This document shows positions 15,907 through 24,659 of a DNA stretch of 64,000 bases, piece after piece. This DNA is from Candidatus Freyarchaeota archaeon (GTDB lineage: Archaea; Asgardarchaeota; Jordiarchaeia; Jordiarchaeales; Jordiarchaeaceae). The stretch covers positions 1 to 64,000 of the forward strand of contig JAUQZE010000046.1 of NCBI GenBank assembly GCA_030587365.1. Direction: 5' to 3'. The translations under genes were made by a program, and so were the position numbers. Positions within the stretch are counted from its first letter, which is position 1. Each line of letters starts with the position of its first letter. The notes beneath the pieces are model-generated. The model was not told where the DNA came from. It made no database searches and saw only the letters and a program-made list of their open reading frames with translations.

Positions 15907-17052
15907 TTAGGGTGTTCTGCTCAGGATGGCTACCGTGTGTAACTGTCCTCCGAGCCCATGTACGCTGTGCACCAAAGCCTTCTCTGCGTCCGCAACCTGC
16001 CTCTCACCCGCCTTACCCCACAGTTGCAGAGCAGCCTCAGCCGCCCTTATAACTCCGCGTGCGCAGAAGGGATTCGTGGAGAGAACACCACCCGAGGGGT
16101 TCACTGGTAACTCGCCACTCATCTCGGTGACCCCGTCGTTCAAGAGCTTTCCACCCTCACCCTTTCCACAGAAACCCAGGCCCTCGTACCAGAGCAGTTC
16201 CTGAAAAGCGTAGGGCTCACAGATCTCAGCCACATCCAGATCTTTAAGCGGTTTTCTGATTCCAGCCATCTCGTAGGCTTTTTGACTGGCAATTCTCAAC
16301 GCCTTGTTTTCAAGCAGGTCCCGGTCTCCCAGGAAGTAGGGTTCCACTCTCCAGTTGATTCCAGTGATCCAGATTGGGTCGTCGGTAAGCTCCCGGGCCT
16401 TCTTCTCGCTGGCCAGTATGAGGGCGCAGGCTCCGTCCGAAGCTGGGCAGCACATTAATTCTCTGAGGGGGTAAGCGGTGATCGGAGACTCCATTATGTC
16501 CTCCACGGTAGCTCGCATCTTGCGGTGCGCGTGAGGGTTAAACAGGGCGTTTCTAAGGTTTTTGACCGCAACTCGGGCTCCCTGCTGCTCATCCACATGG
16601 TACCGGTTCATGTATTGGCTGGCTTGAAGCGCCGCTGCCGAAACCTCCTCCAGGGCCACCGGCCTCTGATAGAAGGGTTCGTTATAAATATTGGTAAGCG
16701 TAGGTATGGAGGAGACCTCGCTGCACTTGGTGATCCCTATAACTAGGCAGGTGTCGAAGTGTTTGGACCGCACCCTCATGTACCCGTAGGCCAGAGCCAG
16801 TCCAGAATCCTCCTCTGCCTTGGTACTGTCCTTAAGGTAACCCGCCGCTGCATCATAGTGGAAAACGTTTGAGCACCCCATTCCCTGCCAATAATCCGAA
16901 GACGAAGCCACGATAGTGCCAAGCTCATCTTGGGTTATGCCTACCTTATCCATAACGGTTTTTGTCACCTCAAACGATAACCCTCTCACAGAATCCGTTA
17001 TACTCTCTCCACACTTCTGAGCCACACCAACAATCGCAACTTTCTCAGACAT
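15907..17052 (-). CDS. Thiolase-fold protein lacking the thiolase catalytic residues
   Basis: It aligns along its length with archaeal acetyl-CoA C-acetyltransferases (GLGFCGKGEGGKLL and NPSGGVLS are shared). However, the nucleophile position (usually ACASGS) reads EEDSG. The GHPxGATG motif reads NPFCARG, so the His is Asn. The HDCF segment reads CEPYAF. A Claisen condensation by the normal route is therefore unlikely. Thiolase-fold proteins without the Cys that pair with DUF35 partners include the Ltp2-type retro-aldolases, which is the best analogy. DUF35 genes flank it on both sides. It is 381 residues long and starts at ATG 17052. Confidence 0.8.
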   Translation of the reverse strand: MSEKVAIVGVAQKCGESITDSVRGLSFEVTKTVMDKVGITQDELGTIVASSSDYWQGMGCSNVFHYDAAAGYLKDSTKAEEDSGLALAYGYMRVRSKHFDTCLVIGITKCSEVSSIPTLTNIYNEPFYQRPVALEEVSAAALQASQYMNRYHVDEQQGARVAVKNLRNALFNPHAHRKMRATVEDIMESPITAYPLRELMCCPASDGACALILASEKKARELTDDPIWITGINWRVEPYFLGDRDLLENKALRIASQKAYEMAGIRKPLKDLDVAEICEPYAFQELLWYEGLGFCGKGEGGKLLNDGVTEMSGELPVNPSGGVLSTNPFCARGVIRAAEAALQLWGKAGERQVADAEKALVHSVHGLGGQLHTVAILSRTP

Positions 17053-17074
17053 AAAATCATCCCTCTATGAGTGT

Positions 17075-17548
17075 TTAGGTTACGGGTTTGAAGTAGTCGA
17101 TATCGGTTATTGCTCCAACCCTCTTATCCCTCCACACTGCCTTCACACGCATCCCTATCTTGACCTGATCCTTAACCTTCTCCGGATCCGAGAAGTCGAT
17201 TCCCATCACGTAATGGTTGAAACCGGTGTCCGCTCCGTCAAGGTCGATGATGGCCACGATGTAGGGCGGTTCTCTGGGCTGCCCCACGAAGGAGTAATTC
17301 ACGAAGGCAAAAGTTTTTATTATGCCTTCGTCCGGTAGCTCCACCCAGTCGAAGAGCTCAATGAAGTCACGGGGACAGAACTTCCTGCCTGGAACCAGAA
17401 CTCTACCACACCTATGGCAACGGGTGCCCAGAATCTTCTTCTCTTTGAGTCCCTGAAAGAAACGCACCCCAGCGGGCCCAATAAACCACCTATAGGGCAG
17501 CGTTATTTGTCCATCACGCACGGTCTTAACTTCTTCCTGTCCACTCAC
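17075..17548 (-). CDS. DUF35 OB-fold/zinc-ribbon protein, second copy
   Basis: It resembles the DUF35 protein at 15419-15892 throughout, so the two are paralogues. The zinc ribbon reads CHRCGRVLVPGRKFCPRD: the fourth Cys is replaced by Asp, which may weaken metal binding. It is the first gene of the operon, with 22 bp before the thiolase-like gene. GGAGG at 17558-17562 favours the GTG at 17548; the frame opens from TTG 17563. Two different DUF35 subunits around one thiolase-fold subunit suggest a hetero-complex. Confidence 0.83.
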   Translation of the reverse strand: MSGQEEVKTVRDGQITLPYRWFIGPAGVRFFQGLKEKKILGTRCHRCGRVLVPGRKFCPRDFIELFDWVELPDEGIIKTFAFVNYSFVGQPREPPYIVAIIDLDGADTGFNHYVMGIDFSDPEKVKDQVKIGMRVKAVWRDKRVGAITDIDYFKPVT

Positions 17549-17981
17549 ATCCAATTCCTCCAAACGATTTTTATTCTAGGACTTTCCGCAAACATCATAA
17601 TTTCAGTCTCTGTACCAACTATAAGAACTCTCTTTCGGGAATTTTTCTAAAAAAACTTGGTTGATGCAATTGAATTAAGATTGATTCTCTGCCTTTTCAC
17701 TTCTTTATTTAATTGTCTATATAAACCTTATTTTAAAGCGAAGAGAAGTGATTCCCAAAAAGGTGTGTAATACAACTTGCGTTTTTGAGCTTTTGGTAAA
17801 TTACGAGTTTTATTATAGGTTTTAGAATTGGTTGTAATGTTCCATAAGTGGGGGTTACTGGTTTCTCAAGCGTTATTTTTATAATGTTGTAACTGTATTG
17901 AGTTGGAAAAGGTTCAGAGCTATAGAAATATTAATATTTTTGTTTTCCGTGCTATTTAGGAGAATAACTTTTTATGGATGT
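17549..17981. other. Divergent promoter region
   Basis: No gene seen. AT-rich DNA at 17690-17740 (including TTTATTTAATTGTCTATATAAA) is promoter-like for the minus-strand operon. A plus-strand TATA-like TATTTTTATAATG lies at about 17873-17885. A plus frame is open from TTG 17898, but that codon is too close to this TATA element to be the start. Confidence 0.4.
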
Positions 17982-19235
17982 GTGGTTGTGGCTAGTGTCT
18001 GGTCTCGTTACGCCAACGCTAAGCTTTTAGTGCTTTACTTTGCGGGATTCGTGGGTCCCTTGTCCGCTAATACGGTGTTGGCTTTGGTACCGACATTGAA
18101 GTCTACTTTTAACACGGATGTGGGTACGGTTTTATTGGCTATAACGGCTTTGATGATTCCCTTCGCTTTCTTTCAGCTTTTCTCGGGAACCATGTCTGAT
18201 GTTTATGGTAGGAGGCCCATTTTGGTTTCGGGTTTCTTGATCTATGGGATAGGTTTGATGATAATCGGTTTCAGTCCACACTTTAATATTTGGGTGTTTT
18301 TGGGAGCCAGATTTATCTGTGGAATAGGATACGCTTTCATAGGTCCCGTGTTACCCGCGGCTATTGGTGATCTTTCAAAAATTGAGTATCGAGGAAAAGT
18401 GATGGGAGTCTACTCATCGGTGCTTACTGCCGGGATAGCCCTTGGTCCCCTGTTCGCTGGTTTTTTTGCATACGTATGGTGGTATATCTATTTTATGATT
18501 AGTGGTATGGCTTTTCTCTCAATGGTTCTTGTCTGGTTTGTCCTTGGAAGGGTTAATGAGCCTGAGAAACTCGACATTTCTCTTCTCAGCAAGGTTTTTG
18601 GGGATTTGAAAAAGGTTTGCCATTTTAAAAGTGTGTTGGCACTTAGTTTTGTTGGTTTTCTCGGTTACGTAGGCTTTATGGGTGTGCAATCATTTCTCTC
18701 AGACACCTTGTCCCTGGCGCCTTTCTACCTCGACTCTGAAGCCATCGGTTGGGTTCTCTCCATTGGGGGGGCTGTCGTTATTTTCTTCGCTCCATTATGT
18801 GGATATCTAACCGATAGGTTGGGAAGAGAGAGAGTAGCCTACGTGGGAGTTGCTTTGAGCGTGTTTTCGCTATTCCTACTATTCTTATCACAAGAATTTA
18901 AAGGGTTTATGCTTTCAATGGCTTTAAATGGAATCGGAAGTAACCTGTTATGGTTGCCTCTAAACACAATCTCCGTTGAGCTCAACCCCAGAATGAGGGG
19001 TGCCACTTCATCAGTTTTCAATGGCATAAGATTTTTTGGATACGCTCTCGCACCCTACTTACTGACTCCCGTTTACGAAGATTATGGCACCAGCATAATT
19101 TCAGGTTTTCAAATCATTATCATAATAGCTATAATTCTAATACTGTTGACAACGCCCCTAATCAGATATGTAGGTAAACAGAAGCTTCCTGAAATGTACC
19201 TAGAAAAACCCGAAAGGGCGCGGTCTAAAGGCTAA
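17982..19235 (+). CDS. MFS transporter
   Basis: About 418 residues with 12 predicted membrane helices. The motif-A loop GTMSDVYGRRPIL lies between helices 2 and 3, and a weaker copy (GYLTDRLGRERVAY) between helices 8 and 9, marking the two six-helix halves. This is the drug/metabolite proton-antiporter type of the major facilitator superfamily. Substrate is unknown. The GTG at 17982 is a guess from promoter position; the frame is open from 17898, and no good ribosome site decides the start. Confidence 0.85.
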   Translation: MVVASVWSRYANAKLLVLYFAGFVGPLSANTVLALVPTLKSTFNTDVGTVLLAITALMIPFAFFQLFSGTMSDVYGRRPILVSGFLIYGIGLMIIGFSPHFNIWVFLGARFICGIGYAFIGPVLPAAIGDLSKIEYRGKVMGVYSSVLTAGIALGPLFAGFFAYVWWYIYFMISGMAFLSMVLVWFVLGRVNEPEKLDISLLSKVFGDLKKVCHFKSVLALSFVGFLGYVGFMGVQSFLSDTLSLAPFYLDSEAIGWVLSIGGAVVIFFAPLCGYLTDRLGRERVAYVGVALSVFSLFLLFLSQEFKGFMLSMALNGIGSNLLWLPLNTISVELNPRMRGATSSVFNGIRFFGYALAPYLLTPVYEDYGTSIISGFQIIIIIAIILILLTTPLIRYVGKQKLPEMYLEKPERARSKG

Positions 19236-19388
19236 TAATCAAAGATGATTCTAATTTGTTCACGATTTTTACTCATGGAGACGCCTTGTCACAGTTACAC
19301 CTCAGAGGCTGCATAACTCTTATTTTGAGATGAATTTAATGGTATAGTAATTTTCCTTTTCAGTGAACGGGTAAAGGAGTGCATTTGT

Positions 19389-20900
19389 TTGCAGACGGGT
19401 AAAACTGGCAACGTAAACCTTTACGAAACCATAAATTATGCGATGCATCCTCGTTCAATAGCGGTGATTGGAGCCTCGCCCGACCACATTAAGATAGGCA
19501 CATGGATACTGAGAAACATTTATTTACTGGGTTTCGAGGGAAAACTTTTTCCGGTCAACCCCCGCTACGATGGAAAGATATGCGGTCTTCAAACCTACCA
19601 CAGTATAGTTGAAGTACCGGGAGATGTAGACCTCGCCGTGTTTGTGATTCCCAACGATAAGGTGTTAGAGGTTCTGGGTGAATGCGCAAAAAAGAGGGTC
19701 AAAATAGTTATTCTGGTGAGTGCGGGCTTCGCAGAGTTTAGTGAAGAGGGTAAAGAGCTTCAGAGCAGGATTAAATCCTTTGCAAACGAGAAAGGTATAC
19801 GTTTGATAGGACCCAATTGTTTGGGGGTTGTGAACCCGGGATACGAGCTTAACACTACTACCATGCCTATGATGCCGCTTGCAGGTAGTGTGGGTTTCAT
19901 CTCCCAGAGCGGCGGCTTTGCCGGTCAAACCTTCCTCACAGCCCGAAGAATCCATCTGGGCTTCAGCAAAATAGTAAATACGGGCAACGAGGCGGATCTC
20001 GACGCCACCGATTTCTTGGAATACTTCGGTGAGGATCCCGAAACTAGCGTGATTATGTTGTTTGTTGAAAGCATAAAGCGGGGGCAACGCTTTCTGGAAC
20101 TATCCCGGAGAATATCCATGCGAAAACCGATATTGTGTTTGAAGGTGGGTCGAACCGAAAGAGGAGTTAATGCGGCTCTCTCCCACACAGGTAACATTTC
20201 CGGTTCCCACGAAATTTTCAAGGCGGCGATGCGGCAGGCCGGCGTTCTCTTGCCCCGTAACATCGAAGAAATGTTTGAGTGGGCCTTCGCCTTCGCAAAC
20301 CAACCACTACCCAAAGGCAACAGAATAGGAATAGTGACCAATTCCGGAGGACCGGGTGTAGCCCTCGTTGACGCCTGCCTGGAACATGGACTCATCGTAC
20401 CAGAACTGCCCTCGGACGTGCAGAAGCAACTGAGAGAAATCCTAGCCCCCAACGCCATAACCAAAAACCCGGTGGACCTCACATTCGCCAGCGACTTCGG
20501 AGTCTACTCAAGGTGCGTAGAGATAATGTTCAAAGAAGCAGATATAGACGGAATGCTGATCTACGGAGTGTTCGGCGAGGATGTCTGGAGACACCTCCTA
20601 AACCAAAAAAACCCATCCCAAAAATTCAAGGAACGCCTAGAAAAAGTGGGCAGGGAGAATTTAGAGTATTGGAGCGACGCCATAGTAAAAACGTTCACGG
20701 AAGCAATCCCCAAAATCTTCCAAGTAAGCAAGAAATACCACAAACCAATAATGACTGCAAGCACCTCCGCACCTTGGGAAGACGCAGCAATCAGATCCCT
20801 GTCCGAAAACGGAATTCCCTTCTTCCGAACCCCCGAAGCCGCAGCGGAAACAATGGCCGCGATGGTGGAATACAGCCGCTATAGGACAAAGCAAAAATAA
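19389..20900 (+). CDS. NDP-forming acyl-CoA synthetase, alpha (CoA-binding/ligase) subunit
   Basis: Domains: CoA-binding Rossmann domain (SIAVIGASPDHIKIGT), then two succinyl-CoA-ligase-like domains (LIGPNCLGVVNPG; FISQSGGFAGQ) with the phosphohistidine segment ALSHTGNISGS. Such enzymes convert acyl-CoA plus NDP and phosphate to acid plus NTP, conserving energy from acyl-CoA oxidation. At 503 residues it matches the separate alpha form. The ATP-grasp beta subunit is not in this window, so it would have to be encoded elsewhere. The TTG at 19389 follows AAAGGAG by about 9 nt. The last part of the gene shifts to an A-rich codon style. Confidence 0.87.
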   Translation: MQTGKTGNVNLYETINYAMHPRSIAVIGASPDHIKIGTWILRNIYLLGFEGKLFPVNPRYDGKICGLQTYHSIVEVPGDVDLAVFVIPNDKVLEVLGECAKKRVKIVILVSAGFAEFSEEGKELQSRIKSFANEKGIRLIGPNCLGVVNPGYELNTTTMPMMPLAGSVGFISQSGGFAGQTFLTARRIHLGFSKIVNTGNEADLDATDFLEYFGEDPETSVIMLFVESIKRGQRFLELSRRISMRKPILCLKVGRTERGVNAALSHTGNISGSHEIFKAAMRQAGVLLPRNIEEMFEWAFAFANQPLPKGNRIGIVTNSGGPGVALVDACLEHGLIVPELPSDVQKQLREILAPNAITKNPVDLTFASDFGVYSRCVEIMFKEADIDGMLIYGVFGEDVWRHLLNQKNPSQKFKERLEKVGRENLEYWSDAIVKTFTEAIPKIFQVSKKYHKPIMTASTSAPWEDAAIRSLSENGIPFFRTPEAAAETMAAMVEYSRYRTKQK

Positions 20901-20948
20901 TAGTATATCATAAATGAAAAACAAAAAACACAGGCAGGTACAATAAAA

Positions 20949-21488
20949 ATGTCGACCAAAAAAGGAAAAGTTCTCAAACCGAAAATACACGAATCCGTTT
21001 TCGTAGCAGAGGGGGCGCGAATATACGGAGATGTTGAAATTGGTGAGGGTTCAAGCGTTTGGTTCAACGCCGTAGTCCGAGGTGACGAAGGAAAAATTAC
21101 CATCGGGAAGAACACCAACATACAGGACAACGCGGTAGTACATAGCGACATGAATGTGGGAACCGAAATAGGTGACAATGTGACAATTGGGCATGGAGCC
21201 ATAGTCCGAGGTTGCAAAATCAGAAACAATGTCATGGTAGGCATGAACTCCACCGTCATGACCAACTCCGAAATCAGGGAAAACAGCATAGTCGGAGCGA
21301 ACACCTTCGTACCCTACGACAAAAAGTTCCCACCCCGATCCCTAATACTGGGAGTACCCGCCAAACTCGTCCGAGAACTAAAGGATGAAGAACTAGAAGC
21401 CGGAAAAATGGCGACACAAATCTACGAAGGACTAGTGAAAAACTATTCTGAAAAAAGGATTCTCGGATACCAAAAAGTTAATTTTTAA
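20949..21488 (+). CDS. Gamma-carbonic-anhydrase-like left-handed beta-helix protein
   Basis: Hexapeptide repeats (ARIYGDVEIGEGSSVWFNAV and onward) form a left-handed beta helix, followed by a C-terminal alpha helix, as in the gamma-carbonic anhydrase/Yrdc-like family. Two of the three zinc His are present (VVHSD and IGHGA). The third, five residues after the second, is Arg (IVRGC). Metal binding and CO2 hydration are therefore doubtful. Relatives in acyl-CoA gene clusters act as carnitine/CoA-linked accessory proteins (CaiE-like). The gene lies 48 bp after the synthetase gene and is probably co-transcribed. Confidence 0.85.
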   Translation: MSTKKGKVLKPKIHESVFVAEGARIYGDVEIGEGSSVWFNAVVRGDEGKITIGKNTNIQDNAVVHSDMNVGTEIGDNVTIGHGAIVRGCKIRNNVMVGMNSTVMTNSEIRENSIVGANTFVPYDKKFPPRSLILGVPAKLVRELKDEELEAGKMATQIYEGLVKNYSEKRILGYQKVNF

Positions 21489-21701
21489 ATGAAGAAATGT
21501 TCGAACATCCCATGAATGCGGTTGATTCTCCAGCTTCCCTTTAGTTTTAGTTGAATCTTCGGTGAGGACTCTGGAGGTTTAAACTTGAAGCTTTAACGGG
21601 TTTTGAGATAGGAATGGTTAAGAATAGGTGCTATAAACTGTATATTGATAGAGAGGTTAGCTAAATGAAAAGGAAAATGGGGAAATGTAAGGTTGGGAAG
21701 A

Positions 21702-21839
21702 TTGTTGAAACCTAAAGCTAAGGTGGGAAGAATAATTTCCTCTAAAGTCTTAGAAGCCAAATGTAAAATAGGAAGGATTGTTTCTTCTGAGGTTTTGCGA
21801 AAGAGGGAAGTTGAAGATGGTGGTCAGGGTAAGGGTTAG
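21702..21839 (+). CDS. Small basic protein with short repeats (uncertain)
   Basis: A 45-codon frame starting at TTG 21702 or 21705 reads KAKVGRIISSKVLEA then KCKIGRIVSSEVLRK, two copies of one motif. A third copy (KCKVGKIVET) lies just upstream in another frame (ATG 21665, stop 21715), which suggests that an original three-repeat gene was split by an indel near 21704. It overlaps the start of the next gene. It could be a degraded small antitoxin-like or leader protein. Confidence 0.35.
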   Translation: MLKPKAKVGRIISSKVLEAKCKIGRIVSSEVLRKREVEDGGQGKG

Positions 21840-22254
21840 GTTGAAGGCGCTCAAGGGAGATAAAGGAAAAACAATTGAAGGAGTAGCCGTGCTTAATGCT
21901 GGTTATGAGTCAGAACATCCCGAAGTGATAATCCCAACAAAACTTGCTGAAAAGCTCGGTCTATGGCCACGACTTCCAGAGGGAACCGAAGTAGAAACCT
22001 ACGAGATTGCTGGAGGCACTAAGGCTCGGGTCTATTACATTGATAAGTGTTTAGAAAGTGAAGTGATTACTGAAGATAAAGCTTCCAATCCAATTAAAAC
22101 CATAGCTGTGATAATGGAGGGGCAGGATGAAATTTTGTTGAGCGACGGTTCAATAAGTGCTCATCAAATTGTTTTAGAGGACGCTAAGGCAGGAATTTGG
22201 AAATTTAAAGGTGAAGAAAAACTGAGAAGAAGCGAGCCCCCTGAATATTGGTAA
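21817..22254 (+). CDS. Conserved hypothetical protein, retropepsin-like fold suspected
   Basis: About 145 residues. The region GVAVLNAGYESEHPEVIIPTK...LGLWPR and the second half (DEILLSDGSI...GIWKFKGEEKLR) recall archaeal proteins related to clan AA aspartic proteases. The expected Asp-Thr-Gly is Asn-Ala-Gly here, so a protease role is unlikely. The ATG at 21817 follows GAGGGAAG. It overlaps the small repeat frame upstream by 23 bp. Confidence 0.55.
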   Translation: MVVRVRVRLKALKGDKGKTIEGVAVLNAGYESEHPEVIIPTKLAEKLGLWPRLPEGTEVETYEIAGGTKARVYYIDKCLESEVITEDKASNPIKTIAVIMEGQDEILLSDGSISAHQIVLEDAKAGIWKFKGEEKLRRSEPPEYW

Positions 22255-22501
22255 GAAGGAGATTATCTTATGGAGGCGATCTGTATCAATAATGTTTTAT
22301 TTGCAGCGTGTTTCGGGGTATGACGAAAGCTTTCTGCTTGGGAACCAATTAAGCCCAGATTTCCGTTCCATTTGGACTCTTAACGAGCACAGGACGCCGA
22401 AGAGAGTAAAATTAGGATACTACCAAATATTTAAAACTTTTGTAAATCTATTAAAGAATTTGAGTTCAACTCCTTTAACTTATTTCAAAGGAGGATTCAT
22501 A

Positions 22502-24187
22502 TTGATTGAAGACAAACCCCTCTATATTGCAGAATACGACTACAAGAAACAGAGCCCTTGGGTGAGACCTAAACGTGTCTGGGAAAATTTGATTCCAAAG
22601 AATGTTCCCAAAACCATAAAGTATCCCGAGATACCACTACACTACATAGGAAGAGAGGCTGCTCGAAGGTATCCCCATAACCTCGCAATATACTTCGTTC
22701 CCGAGGAGAGGAAGTACACCTACCGAGAGCTAATGCATTGGAGTGACAAGACAGCAATGGGGCTCGCAGACATGGGAGTGGAGAAGGGTGACGGCGTGGG
22801 CGTTTACATGACCAACTCCCCAGAATTCATTTTCTCCGTCTATGGAATAAGCCAGAACGGAGCCATAACGGTTCCAATCAACCCCATGCTCAAAGCGTCA
22901 GACATCGAACACATCGTTAACGACAGCGGCATCATCAACACCCTGATTTGCAGCTCGGTGCTTTACCCAAACATAGAAAAGGTAAGAGAAAAGGTCGAAA
23001 TAGAAAACGTAATTACCTACGGAGAAAAAAAGCCAAATACAACCAGCCTAAAAGAAATGATGGACAAATATCCCGCGAAACCACCCGAAGTAAAAATCAA
23101 CCCCAAAGAAGACCTATGCACCCTAATGTACACCGGAGGAACCACCGGACTACCAAAAGGAGTAATGCAAACACACTACAACATAGTCTCAAACGTGTAC
23201 CAAATGATAGGAATGGAACCCAACTCACCACAAGAAGAAGGCCGAGTCTCCTGCATAACAGTACTCCCTATGTGTCACACTTTCGGATTCTCACAGGCTC
23301 AACTCTACATAGCTCAAAAGGCTATGATGCTCCTCTACACCGGCTTCAACCCTGAGCAAGTAATGAAAGCAGTAGAGCTATATCGAACCGAAAACTTTGT
23401 GGGCATTCCGCTAATGTTCCAGTTTTTGATTAATGACCCCAATTTTGAGAAGTATGATTTATCATCCTTATACAGAGTAATTTCAGGCGCAGCTCCCATA
23501 CCGGAGGAACTCATTAGGAGATGGAAGGAGGTCGTAGGTTCGGATGTGGGACAGGGTTACGGTCTAAGCGAGTCAAGCCCCACGACACACATGAAACCCA
23601 CATGGCTCCCCCAGAAAGGATTAAGCATCGGCATTCCCGTAGTGGATACAGACGTTAAAATTGTCGACGTGGACACCGGCTCGGAGCTTCCTCCCGGAGA
23701 GGTTGGCGAGTTGATGGTGAAGGGTCCTCAGGTAATGAAGGGTTACTGGAAACAACCAGAGAAAACAAAGGAAACCATTGAGGATGGCTGGCTTCACACC
23801 GGCGACCTAGCTTACATGGACGATGAGGGTTACTTCTACATTGCTGGAAGACAAAAGGACATTATAAAATATAAAGGTTACAAAGTGTTGCCAGACGAGG
23901 TTGAAGATAAACTCTATAACCACCCCGCGGTTTTGGAGTGCGCCGTAATAGGTGTGCCCGATCCAGAGATAGGAGAAACGATCAAAGCATTTGTTGTTTT
24001 ACGGGAGGAGTATAAGGGTAAAATCACGGAGCAGGAAATAATGGATTGGGCCAAGAAGGAGATGGCGGGGTACAAGTGGCCCAGAATAGTGAAATTCATT
24101 GATAAGGTTCCGAGGACACCAATTGGAAAAGTTCTCCGAAGAGCACTCAGAGAACAGGAGAAAAATAAGGGTCAAATCTCTAAATAA
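22502..24187 (+). CDS. AMP-forming acyl-CoA synthetase (long-chain type)
   Basis: About 561 residues. The phosphate-binding loop LMYTGGTTGLPKGVMQTH, the adenine motif GYGLSE, the hinge region GWLHTGDLAYMDDEGYFYIAGRQKD and the catalytic Lys in TPIGKVLRRALRE are all present. It activates a carboxylic acid to acyl-AMP and then acyl-CoA, feeding beta-oxidation. The frame is open from 22292. However, AAAGGAGG at 22487-22494, 7 nt before TTG 22502, and a promoter-like AAATATTTAAAA at about 22432-22442 make the upstream part non-coding. Confidence 0.92.
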   Translation: MIEDKPLYIAEYDYKKQSPWVRPKRVWENLIPKNVPKTIKYPEIPLHYIGREAARRYPHNLAIYFVPEERKYTYRELMHWSDKTAMGLADMGVEKGDGVGVYMTNSPEFIFSVYGISQNGAITVPINPMLKASDIEHIVNDSGIINTLICSSVLYPNIEKVREKVEIENVITYGEKKPNTTSLKEMMDKYPAKPPEVKINPKEDLCTLMYTGGTTGLPKGVMQTHYNIVSNVYQMIGMEPNSPQEEGRVSCITVLPMCHTFGFSQAQLYIAQKAMMLLYTGFNPEQVMKAVELYRTENFVGIPLMFQFLINDPNFEKYDLSSLYRVISGAAPIPEELIRRWKEVVGSDVGQGYGLSESSPTTHMKPTWLPQKGLSIGIPVVDTDVKIVDVDTGSELPPGEVGELMVKGPQVMKGYWKQPEKTKETIEDGWLHTGDLAYMDDEGYFYIAGRQKDIIKYKGYKVLPDEVEDKLYNHPAVLECAVIGVPDPEIGETIKAFVVLREEYKGKITEQEIMDWAKKEMAGYKWPRIVKFIDKVPRTPIGKVLRRALREQEKNKGQISK

Positions 24188-24188
24188 G

Positions 24189-24463
24189 TTAGTTCCCTTC
24201 TCTTCTTTTTCTCGATTCATCAAATTTTTGGAGGCTGTCAAAGTCCGTGTCAAAGCATACCATTCCTTTTCTCACCAGTTTCACTTCGTATTCCGACCAA
24301 GCCCGGTTTATTACTCTAAAAATCTCGTCAAGTTCTGACTCGCCGCCAGTCCATTTCCCAGCAAACCAAGTTAAGGATTTTCTATTCAGTTTTGAAACCA
24401 CCCTTATAATTGCTTCTGTAAAACTTTCGTTTTCAAATTTAATTTTAATTATACTTTTTCCAT
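24189..24463 (-). pseudogene. Small unknown gene with a probable 1-nt frameshift near its start
   Basis: The minus strand encodes IIKIKFENESFTEAI, then RVVSKLNRKSLTWFAGKW, ending FDESRKRREGN, with normal protein character. The only in-frame start is GTG 24401, which would remove the first part. An ATG at 24463 behind AGGAAG is in a neighbouring frame; one extra A in the following A5 run would join it (Met-Glu-Lys-Ser-Ile-Ile-Lys). Either the gene has lost one base or the assembly has. The product is about 86 residues, family unknown. Confidence 0.5.
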
Positions 24464-24511
24464 TTTCTTCCTTGTTTTCTCAAAAATTTAACGAAGCTTA
24501 CAAAAAATCGT

Positions 24512-24531
24512 GGGGGAAGTTAATCTCCCCC
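24512..24531. terminator. Hairpin between minus-strand genes
   Basis: GGGGGA (24512-24517) pairs with TCCCCC (24526-24531) around an 8-nt loop. It lies downstream of the minus-strand gene ending at 24660, so it may terminate or stabilise that transcript. Confidence 0.3.
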
Positions 24532-24659
24532 AATGGGCAAAGAAAAGTAAAAATCAATAATTAAGGCACCCGAGCGATTTCCTTTGCTTATTTTCTATTA
24601 AGGGCAGGCTAGCCTTCACGGTTCTCATACAGAAAATTATCTGTTGAGCCTAGTATTTG

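Noticed and set aside
21497..21508. 12-bp perfect palindrome ATGTTCGAACAT after the beta-helix gene
   Set aside because: Short, single copy, not placed at a promoter; expected by chance in a window of this size.
22292..22501. N-terminal extension of the acyl-CoA synthetase
   Set aside because: A strong ribosome site and a promoter-like element lie inside it, and the extension does not resemble the family.
24247..24564. 105-codon plus-strand frame
   Set aside because: It is antisense to a better minus-strand coding sequence and contains its start region.
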